Origin: Aquilaria yunnanensis
Taxonomy: Eukaryota; Streptophyta; Magnoliopsida; Malvales; Thymelaeaceae
Assembly (NCBI GenBank): GCA_039654915.1
Contig: CM077596.1
Location: 46,746,501 to 46,810,500, forward strand
Length of the DNA stretch: 64,000 nucleotides
Direction of reading: 5' to 3'
Both the position numbers and the translations under genes were made by a program. Of this stretch, positions 22,895 through 32,105 are shown in pieces. The notes under the pieces are model-generated. The model saw only the letters and a program-made list of their open reading frames with translations, did not search any database and was not told the origin of the DNA. Position 1 is the stretch's first letter; every line of letters begins with the position of its first letter.

Positions 22895-24149
22895 TGTTGA
22901 CACCCAATTTCGTCCGGCTTAAAAATAAAAAAATTAATTAAATTAAAAATTAAAACTTAAAAAAATTTATTGAATTACTTAATTAATTGACTACTTAATT
23001 AAAAAATAATAATAGTAATAATGGCAATATTATTTTAGGGGCATTCTTTTTAGTTTGTATGTTAAAAAAAAAAAAAACGTCCACTTTATTTATTGTTATT
23101 TAATTTTTCTTTATTTTATGGTTAAACTCATTTCATTTAAAGAAATTAGCCATAAAAAAATATATATGTAAAATAAATCTGAACCATATTTTTAAGTCAA
23201 AAAAAATTTTTTTAGTTCATGGTATATTGGCTGGAAACTGTCTCGTGCCCGCTTTTGAGCTGCTTCACCTGGTGAAGAGGGCCTGGCTGAGTAACAACGC
23301 CCCGTACCATGATCAAAGATTTTTATTTTTAAACTCTTTGATTCCTTTAAATTAACTTCTTATTAAATAAAAAAAATTAATTATTTTTTTTAATTCTTTT
23401 ATAAATTGAGTAATTCTTTAAATAATAAATATCCTTCATTATACAAGAAAATCAGAAAAGAAAAAGAAAAGAAAGATAAGAGAAAGATAAAAATCAAAAA
23501 GATAAAGAAAAGAAAAGAAAAGAAAGAAAAGAATAATAAGATATAAAAAAGAAAGATTTTTTAAATCATTAACAAATTTAATAAAAAAGACTTATAAGTT
23601 AAACTAATAATTAATTCCATAAAATAATAATTAAATAATTAACTATAAATAATTTTCATATCTGCATGATCTGGTAGGATCTACGGTTTGGAAAATATCA
23701 ACTTTTTTTAAAATAAATAAATTAAATAAATATAAAGATAAAAATCCATATTCACAATATGGATAAAATTATTTAAAATTTCACCAAATTCCGTGTCCAA
23801 ATGACTCGGCAGAGTCCATGGTTCGGAATCAAATCTTCCGTGTCCAAATGACTCGGCAGAGTCCATGGTTCGGAAGTATAAAATTCTATGCAAATTAATT
23901 ACCAAAAATCCACATCCGACTAATTCAGTTAAAATTTCTGTTTAGAACATTAACTGAATATTTTTAAAGCAAAGCAAGACAAAATTGAAATCAACTAAGG
24001 TACCAATTTTTGGACGTTTTAACAAAGTTGTTTTAACGTAACCGTACTCCCGAACCCCCGAACTCTCGCAGACCAATTTTAAGGCGTCCAATCGACCTAG
24101 GTGAAACAGATTGGTGGCGACTCCCGAAAACGGCCCGCACGTTGCCACA
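22895..24149 (+). repeat. 5' LTR of the cargo-carrying element
   Basis: 1255 bp, TGTTGACACCC to GTTGCCACA. Contains the doubled 38-bp block at about 23789 and 23836, and an A/G-rich tract at 23450-23535. Nearly identical to 34178-35447. Confidence 0.92.
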
Positions 24150-24152
24150 GCT

Positions 24153-24170
24153 TGGCGACTCCACTGGGGA
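24153..24170 (+). other. Primer-binding site
   Basis: TGGCGACTCCACTGGGGA, three bases after the LTR end. From known elements this PBS class is typical of Ogre-like retrotransposons (arginine tRNA primer); the tRNA is from family knowledge, not shown here. Confidence 0.8.
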
Positions 24171-24997
24171 AACGGTTAGTGAGTCGAGCCTAAAGTTGAT
24201 TTGTTTTGATTTACTTTGCTTATTATGTGGATTTATATGTTATATTTACTTATTCTAAACATGCATAATGCATTCACAATATGAAGCTCTATACCCGAGC
24301 TTCCTCAAATCGAACACAATTCTTTCTAAGCGGAATTGGTGTTGTTGTCCTTGTGAGGCCATGGTCTCCAAGCCTTCACCGGTTTCAAAGTAGCAAAGTA
24401 GTGTATTGGCTCCTGAGACGGTTAGTCTCTGCATGGGCCCACGAAAAGCTACGACTCGAATTAATCCATTCCTTACATTAACCCTAGAGGGTAAGGAATC
24501 AGGCCGTCACTATGATTTAGTGACGGGATTCGGGAACTATCCCTTGCCTTTTTGATAAACCACCTTATGCATATAGAACTGCCCACTTAACCATAGAACT
24601 GACCATAGAATTTCTACCATTTTACCAACGCCATAAGCATATCCTTGTTATGCTGTGTTGTTACTCTACACTTTTCTTCGTATGGTTTTAACTTGTTTAT
24701 CCATAATACTTCATGAGTTGTTAATTGCTATTTAACTTATTAATAACCTTATCTTTCTTGTGCAATTATTCTTCATGCATCAAAACCACGCATTAAATTA
24801 TGCTAACTTTTTGGTCTTTATAATAATAACTAGAAGTCTTGAAGTTCCACGACAGTGGATAATCAAACTCATTCATTGCATGCATGTATCCATTGCATCA
24901 ATCCCATACACATAGAAGTTAATAAAAAGAATCTTACTTTAAAAAGGGTAAAATTGGACCTCAACACCGATATCCAACTCAGCTCCAAACAAGACTA

Positions 24998-25180
24998 ATG
25001 GCAGAACAAACCGAAGGACGTCTCATAGATATAGAGTCCAAGATAGAAAATATGGCCGGAGCAATTCCCTCCTCATTACACTAAAAAATGAAATTCATTT
25101 TTGAAGGAAAGTTAATCACAGTCTTTGCTGAAGAAGGCATTCTGCTATCATCTATATCAATAGTAGTAAAGGCCAAGTGA
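24998..25180 (+). pseudogene. gag: gag start stub joined to a short pol stub
   Basis: ATG 24998 opens 28 residues (MAEQTEGRLIDIESKIENMA and a few more) ending at TAA 25082-25084. This looks like the N-terminus of a gag with a short coiled helix. One base later, 25086-25180 reads MKFIFEGKLITVFAEEGILL and about ten more residues before TGA, which resembles the linker around the protease of Ogre-like Pol. In a complete element these parts lie several kilobases apart, so almost all of gag and pol was lost by deletion. The PR-linker match is from memory of the family. Confidence 0.45.
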
Positions 25181-28100
25181 CCTTCTCTTCCAAGTTGGTG
25201 TGACCCAAATCCCAAATGTAACTGAAAAGTCTGTGGTGCTGAAACTCAAGGTCCAACAGTTGGTCGAGTCTAAGTTGCTAGGCCATGATGTGATTGATAA
25301 TTGAAAGTGAAGATTTTGAGCTGGAATTACATTAATTTTGGAAGGGCTCCAAGTCAGATCTGACCTAACAGTCCGCACACACTTTTGAATGACAGGGAAT
25401 CCTTTGAATAAACTTGTACCTTTGAAAGCTTGCAAAAGTAATTTAATAGTAAAAATCTCCTAGATTTAGTCCAGAATCTAGGGTGTAGTCTTTGTTAAAT
25501 GGACACCTGCTATTTTTTTTTCTGGTACAACAAAAAGATGTGATGCGTGCATTCTACTACTTTCCATTTTTACACTCTTTGCCATTATACTATCCATTAT
25601 TGCCATCACACTTTACTTTTCGACAACCGGTAATTCTTTTTGTTCTCTAACAAAAAGATGTTGCGTGTGCATTCTACCACTTTTTAATCCCATTATTACT
25701 TCTACACATTCTACAATTTTTACCAAAAATTCAATTATTACACCTACACATTCTACCACTTCTTACCAAAAATTCCGTTTTTTACATCCATCTCTCACTC
25801 CTTTCCATTATACTATCCATTATTGCTATCATACTTTGCTTTCTAAATGATACTACTCGTGGGTGAAAATAAAAAGTTAAGGGAAATTTGATAGTAATGA
25901 TCTTGAAAGTGCTGCCAAATCTAGTAAGAAGGATTTCATATGTTGCACCTCAACCCTCAAAAAGAATTCACAGTGGTTATCAACATCCTTGCAAGAAGTT
26001 TGGGGTTAGTTTTCAAACAAGGTAGCTCTCATATTAAATGACTTCAGTGGCCTCCCAATTCTCATAAATGCTCAAAAAAAAAAAAAAGGTTCTCAGTTTT
26101 CCGCAACACAAACTCCGAAAAGAAAAAGTTCATCCCTTCCATAAAAAAGCCAACAAGGGAAAATTCAAAACCAAAAAAAAAAGAGAGACTGAGAGCAAAC
26201 ACAAGCAAGTAAGGCCACTTGAATCATCTCATTTCAAGAAGGCTATGATCTCGGTTCTCTGTAACAAAAACTCCGAAAAGGAAAAAGTTCATCCCTTCCA
26301 TAAAAAAGCCAACAAGGGAAAATTCAAAACCAAAAAGAACTGACAACAAGCACGAGCAAGCAAGGCCACTTGAGTCATCTCACTTCAAGAGAGTTATCAA
26401 GTATGTCATCACCATAGCTCACAAAAAAAAAAAGGGAAACAAAAACAAAAACAAAAAAAAAAAAAAAAGGGCTCAAACTAGAGAAAAAAGAAAAAAAAAA
26501 GTGAGCTATGGATTCTAGACTGAAAACCTGCAAAGGCGGTCTAGAAGACAAAAGCAACTTTCAAGCTAAGCATACATAAAGACCACGATAGTTGGGGGGC
26601 AACAGATGAGGTTTAACTTTCTAGAAAAGGTGACAAGTTTGAGGTTATCACTATTGAGTTGTTCACCATAATCAAATTTGCTCACGAGTAGTATTAAAAG
26701 ACCATTCTTTCACACCACTTAAATTTAACTTTCCTCAGACCTAACATCCTCGTTCAGTCAAAAGATTATCATTGTGAATCATGTTTCTACCTTATTTAAT
26801 ACTGCTCACGAGTAGTATTAAAAGACCCTTCTTTCACACCACTGAAACTTAACTTTACTCAGACCTAATATTTACCTCTTAATATCATTCTCATTCAGCT
26901 AAAAGACTGCAACAAAAAAAAAATATTCAAACTTAATTTTCCTCACGCCTAATAGTTACCTCTCGATATCATCCTCATTCAGCTAAAAGGCTATCCTTGT
27001 GAATCATGTTTATACCTTATTGCCTTGCACAGTTTATGTCTTCGAGTTGGAAAAGGAAGAATGGCAGGATATTTAAAAGTGAGGAGATAGCTTGAGACTT
27101 TCTTTAAGAAGATGTGGTTCTTGTAAGAGAAATTCATGATCAAGGACCATCACAAAGGTCTAGAAATGCTCAACCTTCTGATGAGATGATACCTTTTATC
27201 CACATAAACACCATATTCAAGGGGGCAAAGTAGTCTCTACTAAGCGTAAGAAGAGTACTGCCAAGAAAGAAGCTCAATAGACAAGGGGGCAAGTCTTATG
27301 GATCAGAACCTGAGTCTAAGGAAGAGCAATCATTCAGACTGTAACATGGGAATAAGTAAGTGTCAGCACGATCACAAGAAAAGGGGCAAAGCAGACATTG
27401 AAAGTAAAGCCTTTGATGGTATCAAATCCATGACAATGGATAAATACCCGAAAGAGATATAAATTATGAGGCGGGCCAACTTTAAAGAAATTGAGGCCAA
27501 AATTCAAGAACAAGTCAAAGAAAGGGGATTTTGAAAAGAGTTGGGCTTTTGAGGCAGCGAACAAAAGCTGGAAAGCATAAAGAGATTCAATGATAGTCCA
27601 AGAAGGCCATCACAAAGAAGATCCAGTAAAACAAAGACATAAAAAACTAGATCCATACAAAAAAAAAAAAACCATTAGTTACACATGCTCTGCATTCATG
27701 CATTTCATATCATGCATACATAGCCTTTACATAACAAGGACCAAACGGGAATCACATTCACAGCACAGTTACAACAATATAAGCTGAGATCTCAATGTCA
27801 TCAGCTCTTACCAATCTATCACTGGATACACAGCTAATATGCGGGACCAACCCGCATCAGGAATTCAAGGATAAAGTAGACAATATTGTCAAAAGCTTGG
27901 CTACCGATTCAATAATCGAGGCTACACCTGGAAGGATCGGATTGACGCCAGCTAGTAGTATCCAAGATAAGAGATAGCTGTGGTCAAAGATAAGGCAGAC
28001 ATCAAGAAATATTGTCATTGAAACTTTGTCAAAAGCGGACAATGGATTCAATAATCGAGGACTGGATCAACGTCAGCTCAATGGAATATCCAAGATAAAA

Positions 28101-28245
28101 AATATCTATCACATCAAAATGAAGTAGGATCTACTTTTCCGGTTAAGCGGCGGATACGGTACTCCGTGACTCTCAAGTCGGTTTTCTCAGTTGCCCATAA
28201 TAACTAATTCTTTCCTATCTTCTTTCTTTTACTTCCCTCTAGAAA
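25181..28245 (+). other. 5' internal spacer with small tandem duplications
   Basis: No RT or integrase blocks on either strand. Contains A-rich tracts, a tandem duplication of about 170 bp (about 26080-26240 and 26253-26400, sharing AACTCCGAAAAG and AAAAAGTTCATCCCTTCC), another duplicated block CTCACGAGTAGTATTAAAAG at 26681 and 26807, and a duplicated CAATAATCGAGG block near 27909 and 28050. Short frames here have no recognised domain. Confidence 0.5.
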
Positions 28246-28794
28246 ATGGATCCTACTCTTTTTTTCTTACGAAAATATTTTCCTTCTCTCCCAATGAACA
28301 TTATAAAAAAGATCTACCAAGTTCGCTGTAAACGATTAAGAGTTCTGATGCACAAAGGAATCCCTGAAGATGTGCGGTGGTTAATCGAAGCCAAGGTTCG
28401 TCTGGCAGGTGAAATCCCAGAGGCATTTGTGTCTCACATGCCTGGTATAGGCAAAAGCTCTTATGCCAAAAAGCGAAGAGCGAAAAGGTTACAAGTCTGC
28501 CATAAATGTGGACGGTGGACTTGTAATACTAAATGTCGTTCTTTAGGGATGATCTCTGATAATCGAGAAGATAAAATACGATTCATTAAGAATGGCCTGA
28601 GTAAGGACTCCTTGGATGATATCCAATTGACTCTTGAGACGCATTCTTGTGGATCTGTGCAACATGAACTTCTTGGTTTATGGAGCATTTTTCATGAAGA
28701 ACGAAACCGTTACAGTCCCGGGAATCTGACTGTAAATGACCCTGTTTGCCAGCTTGTAAGAAAACTGGATGGGAAGCAAATCCTCGACTCATAG
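28246..28794 (+). CDS. Basic zinc-finger protein resembling carlavirus nucleic-acid-binding protein, copy 1
   Basis: 182 residues, ATG to TAG, fully open. Three parts are visible: an N-terminal helix-rich part (1-60) rich in Lys and Arg, a very basic run SSYAKKRRAKR (71-81) followed by C85-x2-C88-x4-C93-x3-C97, and a conserved tail to 182 with NRYSPGN and VCQLVRKLDG. A basic run directly before a four-cysteine finger is the layout of the small nucleic-acid-binding proteins of carlaviruses and relatives, whose known roles include RNA/DNA binding, silencing suppression and effects on host transcription. The finger spacing here is tighter than in those viruses, and the 80-residue tail is extra. 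Next copy starts 837 bp downstream. Alternative: a plant transposon-specific zinc protein with convergent layout. Confidence 0.6.
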   Translation: MDPTLFFLRKYFPSLPMNIIKKIYQVRCKRLRVLMHKGIPEDVRWLIEAKVRLAGEIPEAFVSHMPGIGKSSYAKKRRAKRLQVCHKCGRWTCNTKCRSLGMISDNREDKIRFIKNGLSKDSLDDIQLTLETHSCGSVQHELLGLWSIFHEERNRYSPGNLTVNDPVCQLVRKLDGKQILDS

Positions 28795-28955
28795 AAGCCG
28801 TTAATGCCGTTACTGGACGTAAAACCAGTGGAAGATGTGAGCCACAGTCACAATTACTGTACATACAGATTGTTATATTTGGAGAAGTTTGCATTTTCTT
28901 TTGACAGATGTACATGCTCCCCTAAGTGTAATCGACACGTTATCCCTTTTATCAC

Positions 28956-28963
28956 TATAAATG
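28956..28963 (+). promoter_or_regulatory. TATA-like box before copy 2
   Basis: TATAAATG within CACTATAAATGCGTG, about 120 bases upstream of ATG 29083. The same setting (TATCCCTTT, ATCACTATAAAT) recurs before copy 3, so each repeat unit brings its own core promoter-like block. Confidence 0.5.
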
Positions 28964-29082
28964 CGTGTTCTTCCTTCTGATTAACCAGCGGATAAGATAC
29001 CCCGTGACTTCTAAAGTCGTTTATTCCAGTCTCCTACAATAACTGATTCATTTCCCTCTTCTCTCAAATTCTTCTCTCATCA

Positions 29083-29631
29083 ATGGATTCTACTCTTTCT
29101 GCATTGCGAAAATACTTTCCTTCCCTTCCAATAAAAGTCCTTAAAAAGATCTACCTTGCTAGATGTGAAAGAATCAGAGTTTTTACACGCAAAGGCATTC
29201 CCGATAATGTGCAGTGGATAATTGAAGCAAAGGTCCGTTTGGCGGGTGAAGTTCCAGATGCATTTATGCCCCGCATGCCCGGTTTAGGTAAAAGCCGTTA
29301 TGCCAAAAGGCGAAGAGCAAAGAGACTAGGCGTGTGTTATAAATGTGGGCGATGGAATTGTAATACTAAATGTCGCTCTTTAGGATACATCTCCATAAAT
29401 CGTGAAAATAAAAGAAAATACATTAAGAATGGCCTGCGTAAGGAATCTTTGGAAGATATCCGAGAGACTCTTGAAACGCATTCTTGTGGAAAAGTGCAAG
29501 GTGAAATTATCGGTTTATGGAGGACTTACCATAAAGAACGAAACCGTTACAGTCTTGGGAATGTGACTTTAAACAACCCTGTTTGTCAGTTTGTAAGAAA
29601 ACTGGATGGGAAGCAAATCCCCGACTTATAG
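29083..29631 (+). CDS. NABP-like basic zinc-finger protein, copy 2
   Basis: 182 residues, same length and frame layout as copy 1 and roughly two thirds identical by eye. The basic run (SRYAKRRRAKR) and all four cysteines (C-Y-K-C, C-N-T-K-C) are kept, as is the tail (NRYSLGN, VCQFVRKLDG). This is the best-preserved copy and carries no stop. It has its own TATA-like box and leader ending ACTGATTCATTTCCC, shared with the leader of copy 1 (AACTAATTCTTTCC). Long-term preservation of length in two copies suggests selection at the protein level, to be tested by dN/dS. Confidence 0.6.
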   Translation: MDSTLSALRKYFPSLPIKVLKKIYLARCERIRVFTRKGIPDNVQWIIEAKVRLAGEVPDAFMPRMPGLGKSRYAKRRRAKRLGVCYKCGRWNCNTKCRSLGYISINRENKRKYIKNGLRKESLEDIRETLETHSCGKVQGEIIGLWRTYHKERNRYSLGNVTLNNPVCQFVRKLDGKQIPDL

Positions 29632-29781
29632 AAAGCATTGAAGCCATTACTGGACATGAATCAGTGGAAGATGAGAGCCACGGTCATGATTCCTGTACAT
29701 ATAAGATGTCATTTGTCTTTTCTTTTGACAATAATGTACTTGCTTCTGTAAGTGTAATTAACGCATTATCCCTTTCATCAC

Positions 29782-29789
29782 TATAAATA
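29782..29789 (+). promoter_or_regulatory. TATA-like box before copy 3
   Basis: TATAAATA in the same context as the box before copy 2; 59 bases upstream of the copy 3 ATG (29848). Confidence 0.5.
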
Positions 29790-29847
29790 TGTGTTAGTTA
29801 TTTTCGTTTCCTACAATCACTAATTTCTTTCTTTACCTCCTTTATCA

Positions 29848-30396
29848 ATGGAGTCTTCTCTTTCCGCCCTATGAAAGTATTTTCCTTCCTTCCCAATAAA
29901 TGTTCTTAAAAAGATTTATCAAGCTAGATGTGAACGATTCAGAGTATTTATCCACAAAGGCATTCCTGATAATGTGCGGTGGCTAATTGAAGCTAAGGTT
30001 CGTTCAGCTGGTGAAGTTCCAGAAGCGTTCTTTCCCCGTATGCCCGGCTTTGGTAAAAGCGCTTATGCCAAAAAAAGAAGAGCAAAGAAGCTAGGCGTTT
30101 GTCATAATTATGGATGGTGGATTTGCGGCAATAAATGTCGTTCTCTAGGAGTGATCACCAGAAATCGTAGTGATAGAATAAGATTCATTAAGAATGGCTT
30201 GCGTAAGGAATCTCTAGAAGATATTCGAGAGGTTCTTGAAGCGCATTCTTGCGGAATAGTGCAATTTGAGATTGTTGGATTATGGATAATTCTCCAAAAA
30301 GAACGAAATCGTTATAGTCTTGGGAATCTGACATTAAACGACCCTCTTTGCCAGTTTGTGAGAAAGCTAGATGAGATGCAAATCACCGATTCATAG
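29848..30396 (+). pseudogene. NABP-like copy 3, broken
   Basis: Same length (549 bases) and colinear with copies 1 and 2. Codon 9 is TGA (29872-29874) where copy 2 has CGA, a single C-to-T change at a CG pair. The finger is also damaged: the second cysteine is tyrosine (C-H-N-Y). An internal ATG (29974) could start a 140-residue product that keeps the basic run and the tail but not a complete four-cysteine finger. The copy therefore looks inactive or altered while its neighbours are intact. Confidence 0.6.
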
Positions 30397-30445
30397 AAAG
30401 CATTGAAGCCATTACTGGACGCAAAGCCAGTGGAAGACGAGGATC

Positions 30446-30905
30446 AAAGTCACGATTACTGTACGTGCTAGCTGTCACTTTTGAAAATTTCCTCCCCTTT
30501 TGGTAATAATGTATCCACTCCTGACGTGAACCAAAGTCACGATTACTGTACGTGCTAGCTGTTTCTTTTGAAATTTTCCTCCCCTTTCGGCGATAATGTA
30601 TCCACTCCTGACATGAGCCATAGTCACGATACTGTACATGCTAGCTGTCGCTTTTGAAATTTTCCTTCTCCTTTGGCAATAATGTACCCACTCCTGACAC
30701 GGACTACTGTATATAGCTGCCACTTTTGAAATTTTCCTTCTCTTCCAACAATCACGTACCTACTCCTGACGTAAGCTACAGTAGTGACTACTGTACATGC
30801 TAGCAGCTATTTTGAAAATTTTCCTCCTCTTTTAACGATAGTGTACCCATACCTGACCAGAGTCGTACTCGTGACTATTGTGTATAGCTAGCAATAATGT
30901 ATCCA
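30446..30905 (+). repeat. Tandem array of about 5.5 units, about 85 bp each, upstream of the LOG-type gene
   Basis: Units begin near 30446, 30533, 30621, 30704, 30778 and 30855. Each carries AGTCACGATTACTGTA (or a variant), GCTAGCTGTC, TTTTGAAATTTTCCTCC, GATAATGTATCCACTCCTGAC. The last part is TGACGTGA, TGACATGA, TGACACGG, TGACGTAAG and TGACCAGA in successive units. TGACGTAAG is the form of the plant as-1-type TGACG motif. A single, older version of the unit lies downstream of copies 1 and 2 of the upstream gene (near 28840 and 29680). The array ends about 40 bp before the TATA box, the usual place for an enhancer. Confidence 0.75.
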
Positions 30906-30943
30906 TTCTTGAAAATAAAATTATTGCCTTATCTCTTCATTTC

Positions 30944-30951
30944 TATAAATA
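30944..30951 (+). promoter_or_regulatory. TATA box of the LOG-type gene
   Basis: TATAAATA, 40 bases upstream of ATG 30984, directly after the 85-bp repeat array. It suggests transcription from an internal promoter rather than only from the LTR. Confidence 0.55.
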
Positions 30952-30983
30952 TATCCTCTTTTCTCACAAGGGTAAGGATAGGA

Positions 30984-31613
30984 ATGGAGAAAACCCCAAC
31001 TCGTAAATCCCGAAGTATTTGTGTATTTTCTGGGGCTTTTCCTGGAAAAGATGAAGAGTATTTAAAGGCAGCCAACCATTTGGGTAGAGTATTAGCTGAG
31101 CGAAAAATACATTTAGTTTATGGAGGAGGTAGTGTCGGATTAATGGGAGGTGTAGCATCAGCAGCATCTTTAGGAAGAAGTCAAGTTTTGGGCATCATCC
31201 CTGGACCTTTGAAATTTGTTTCTGGGGGCACGATTGGAGAAGAATTAGTGGTTAAAAATTTGCAAGAGCGTGTGTTACAAATGCTTTTAAATGCTGATGC
31301 TTTTATCGCTCTACCAGGTGGTTTTGGCACATTGGGAGAAGTCTTTCAAATTGCTTCCATGGCCCAACTTAATTCGCATAAGAAACCCATTGGGCTTTTA
31401 AATGTTAACAATTTCTTTACAGGTCTGATAGCTTTTATGGATTATGCTATGCAGAAGAATTTCATATCAAGAGTGGCATGGCGAATCATAATATCCGCAA
31501 CAACTGCTGAAGAATTGCTAGATAAAATACAAGCTTTTGTTCCTGAACCAGATCCAGCAATGATTCAGATAGACTGGACACGACAGTCTTTCCCGACCAG
31601 TTCATTCCCATAA
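30984..31613 (+). CDS. LOG-like: LOG-type cytokinin-activating enzyme (lysine-decarboxylase-like fold), intronless
   Basis: 209 residues, close to the usual 210-220 for plant LOG proteins. LOG releases the active cytokinin base from its riboside 5'-monophosphate in the cytosol. Visible blocks: ICVFSGAFPGKDEEYLKAA (nucleotide-fold start), LVYGGGSVGLMGGVASAA, QVLGIIPGPL, QERVLQMLLNADAFIALP with the conserved Arg, then PGGFGTLGE, the PGGxGTxxE active-site signature with the catalytic Glu, and KPIGLLNVNNFF. The C-terminus has LLDKIQAFVPEP. ATG 30984 is preferred over an in-frame ATG at 30897 because it follows the TATA box and gives the normal length. Host LOG genes have several introns; this one has none, so it came through an RNA intermediate or a foreign source. 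Sequence is clearly diverged from typical host copies at GEELVVKNLQE. Confidence 0.82.
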   Translation: MEKTPTRKSRSICVFSGAFPGKDEEYLKAANHLGRVLAERKIHLVYGGGSVGLMGGVASAASLGRSQVLGIIPGPLKFVSGGTIGEELVVKNLQERVLQMLLNADAFIALPGGFGTLGEVFQIASMAQLNSHKKPIGLLNVNNFFTGLIAFMDYAMQKNFISRVAWRIIISATTAEELLDKIQAFVPEPDPAMIQIDWTRQSFPTSSFP

Positions 31614-32090
31614 TGGTCCTCTACTCACCCTGTTGAAGTATTGTGGAAGAAGAAGCAATCTGATCCGTTTTTCTTGTCCTTTAGTTTTGTTATCAGCATT
31701 TTCTTTCGTGTTTCAGTTTTTCTTTTCAGGGAGTTTCTTTACCTTGTAGGATAGTTTCGTTCATGCTGATATTAAAACCATAGGACAATGCCTTTAGGTT
31801 GGAATGGCTGAGTAAAGAGTAATTTTAATTGCTCTTGAGACGCATCCTATTAGGTATACTAGGCATGACATTTTGTGGTAACTAAGCTTCAACCTTTTGG
31901 ATGACATATCTCTCAAGCGAATCTATATTAGATGAAGCTTGGATATTGATTCCAAACATCTGTTCCCTCTACATAATTTGTCAGTGTTATTATCATCGCC
32001 GAGATTCACTCATTTTATCGAAGTCTAAATTTTTGCACTCGCCTATCATGAAGATCCACACTTTCGAATAAAATTATTCCAATTCTAATT
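31614..32090 (+). other. 3' region of the LOG-type gene
   Basis: No gene seen. It is the presumed 3' untranslated region and spacer before the hairpin array. The CGCCGAG blocks near 32000 and 32106 announce the array. Confidence 0.45.
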
Positions 32091-32105
32091 GCTTTCATAT
32101 AAATT

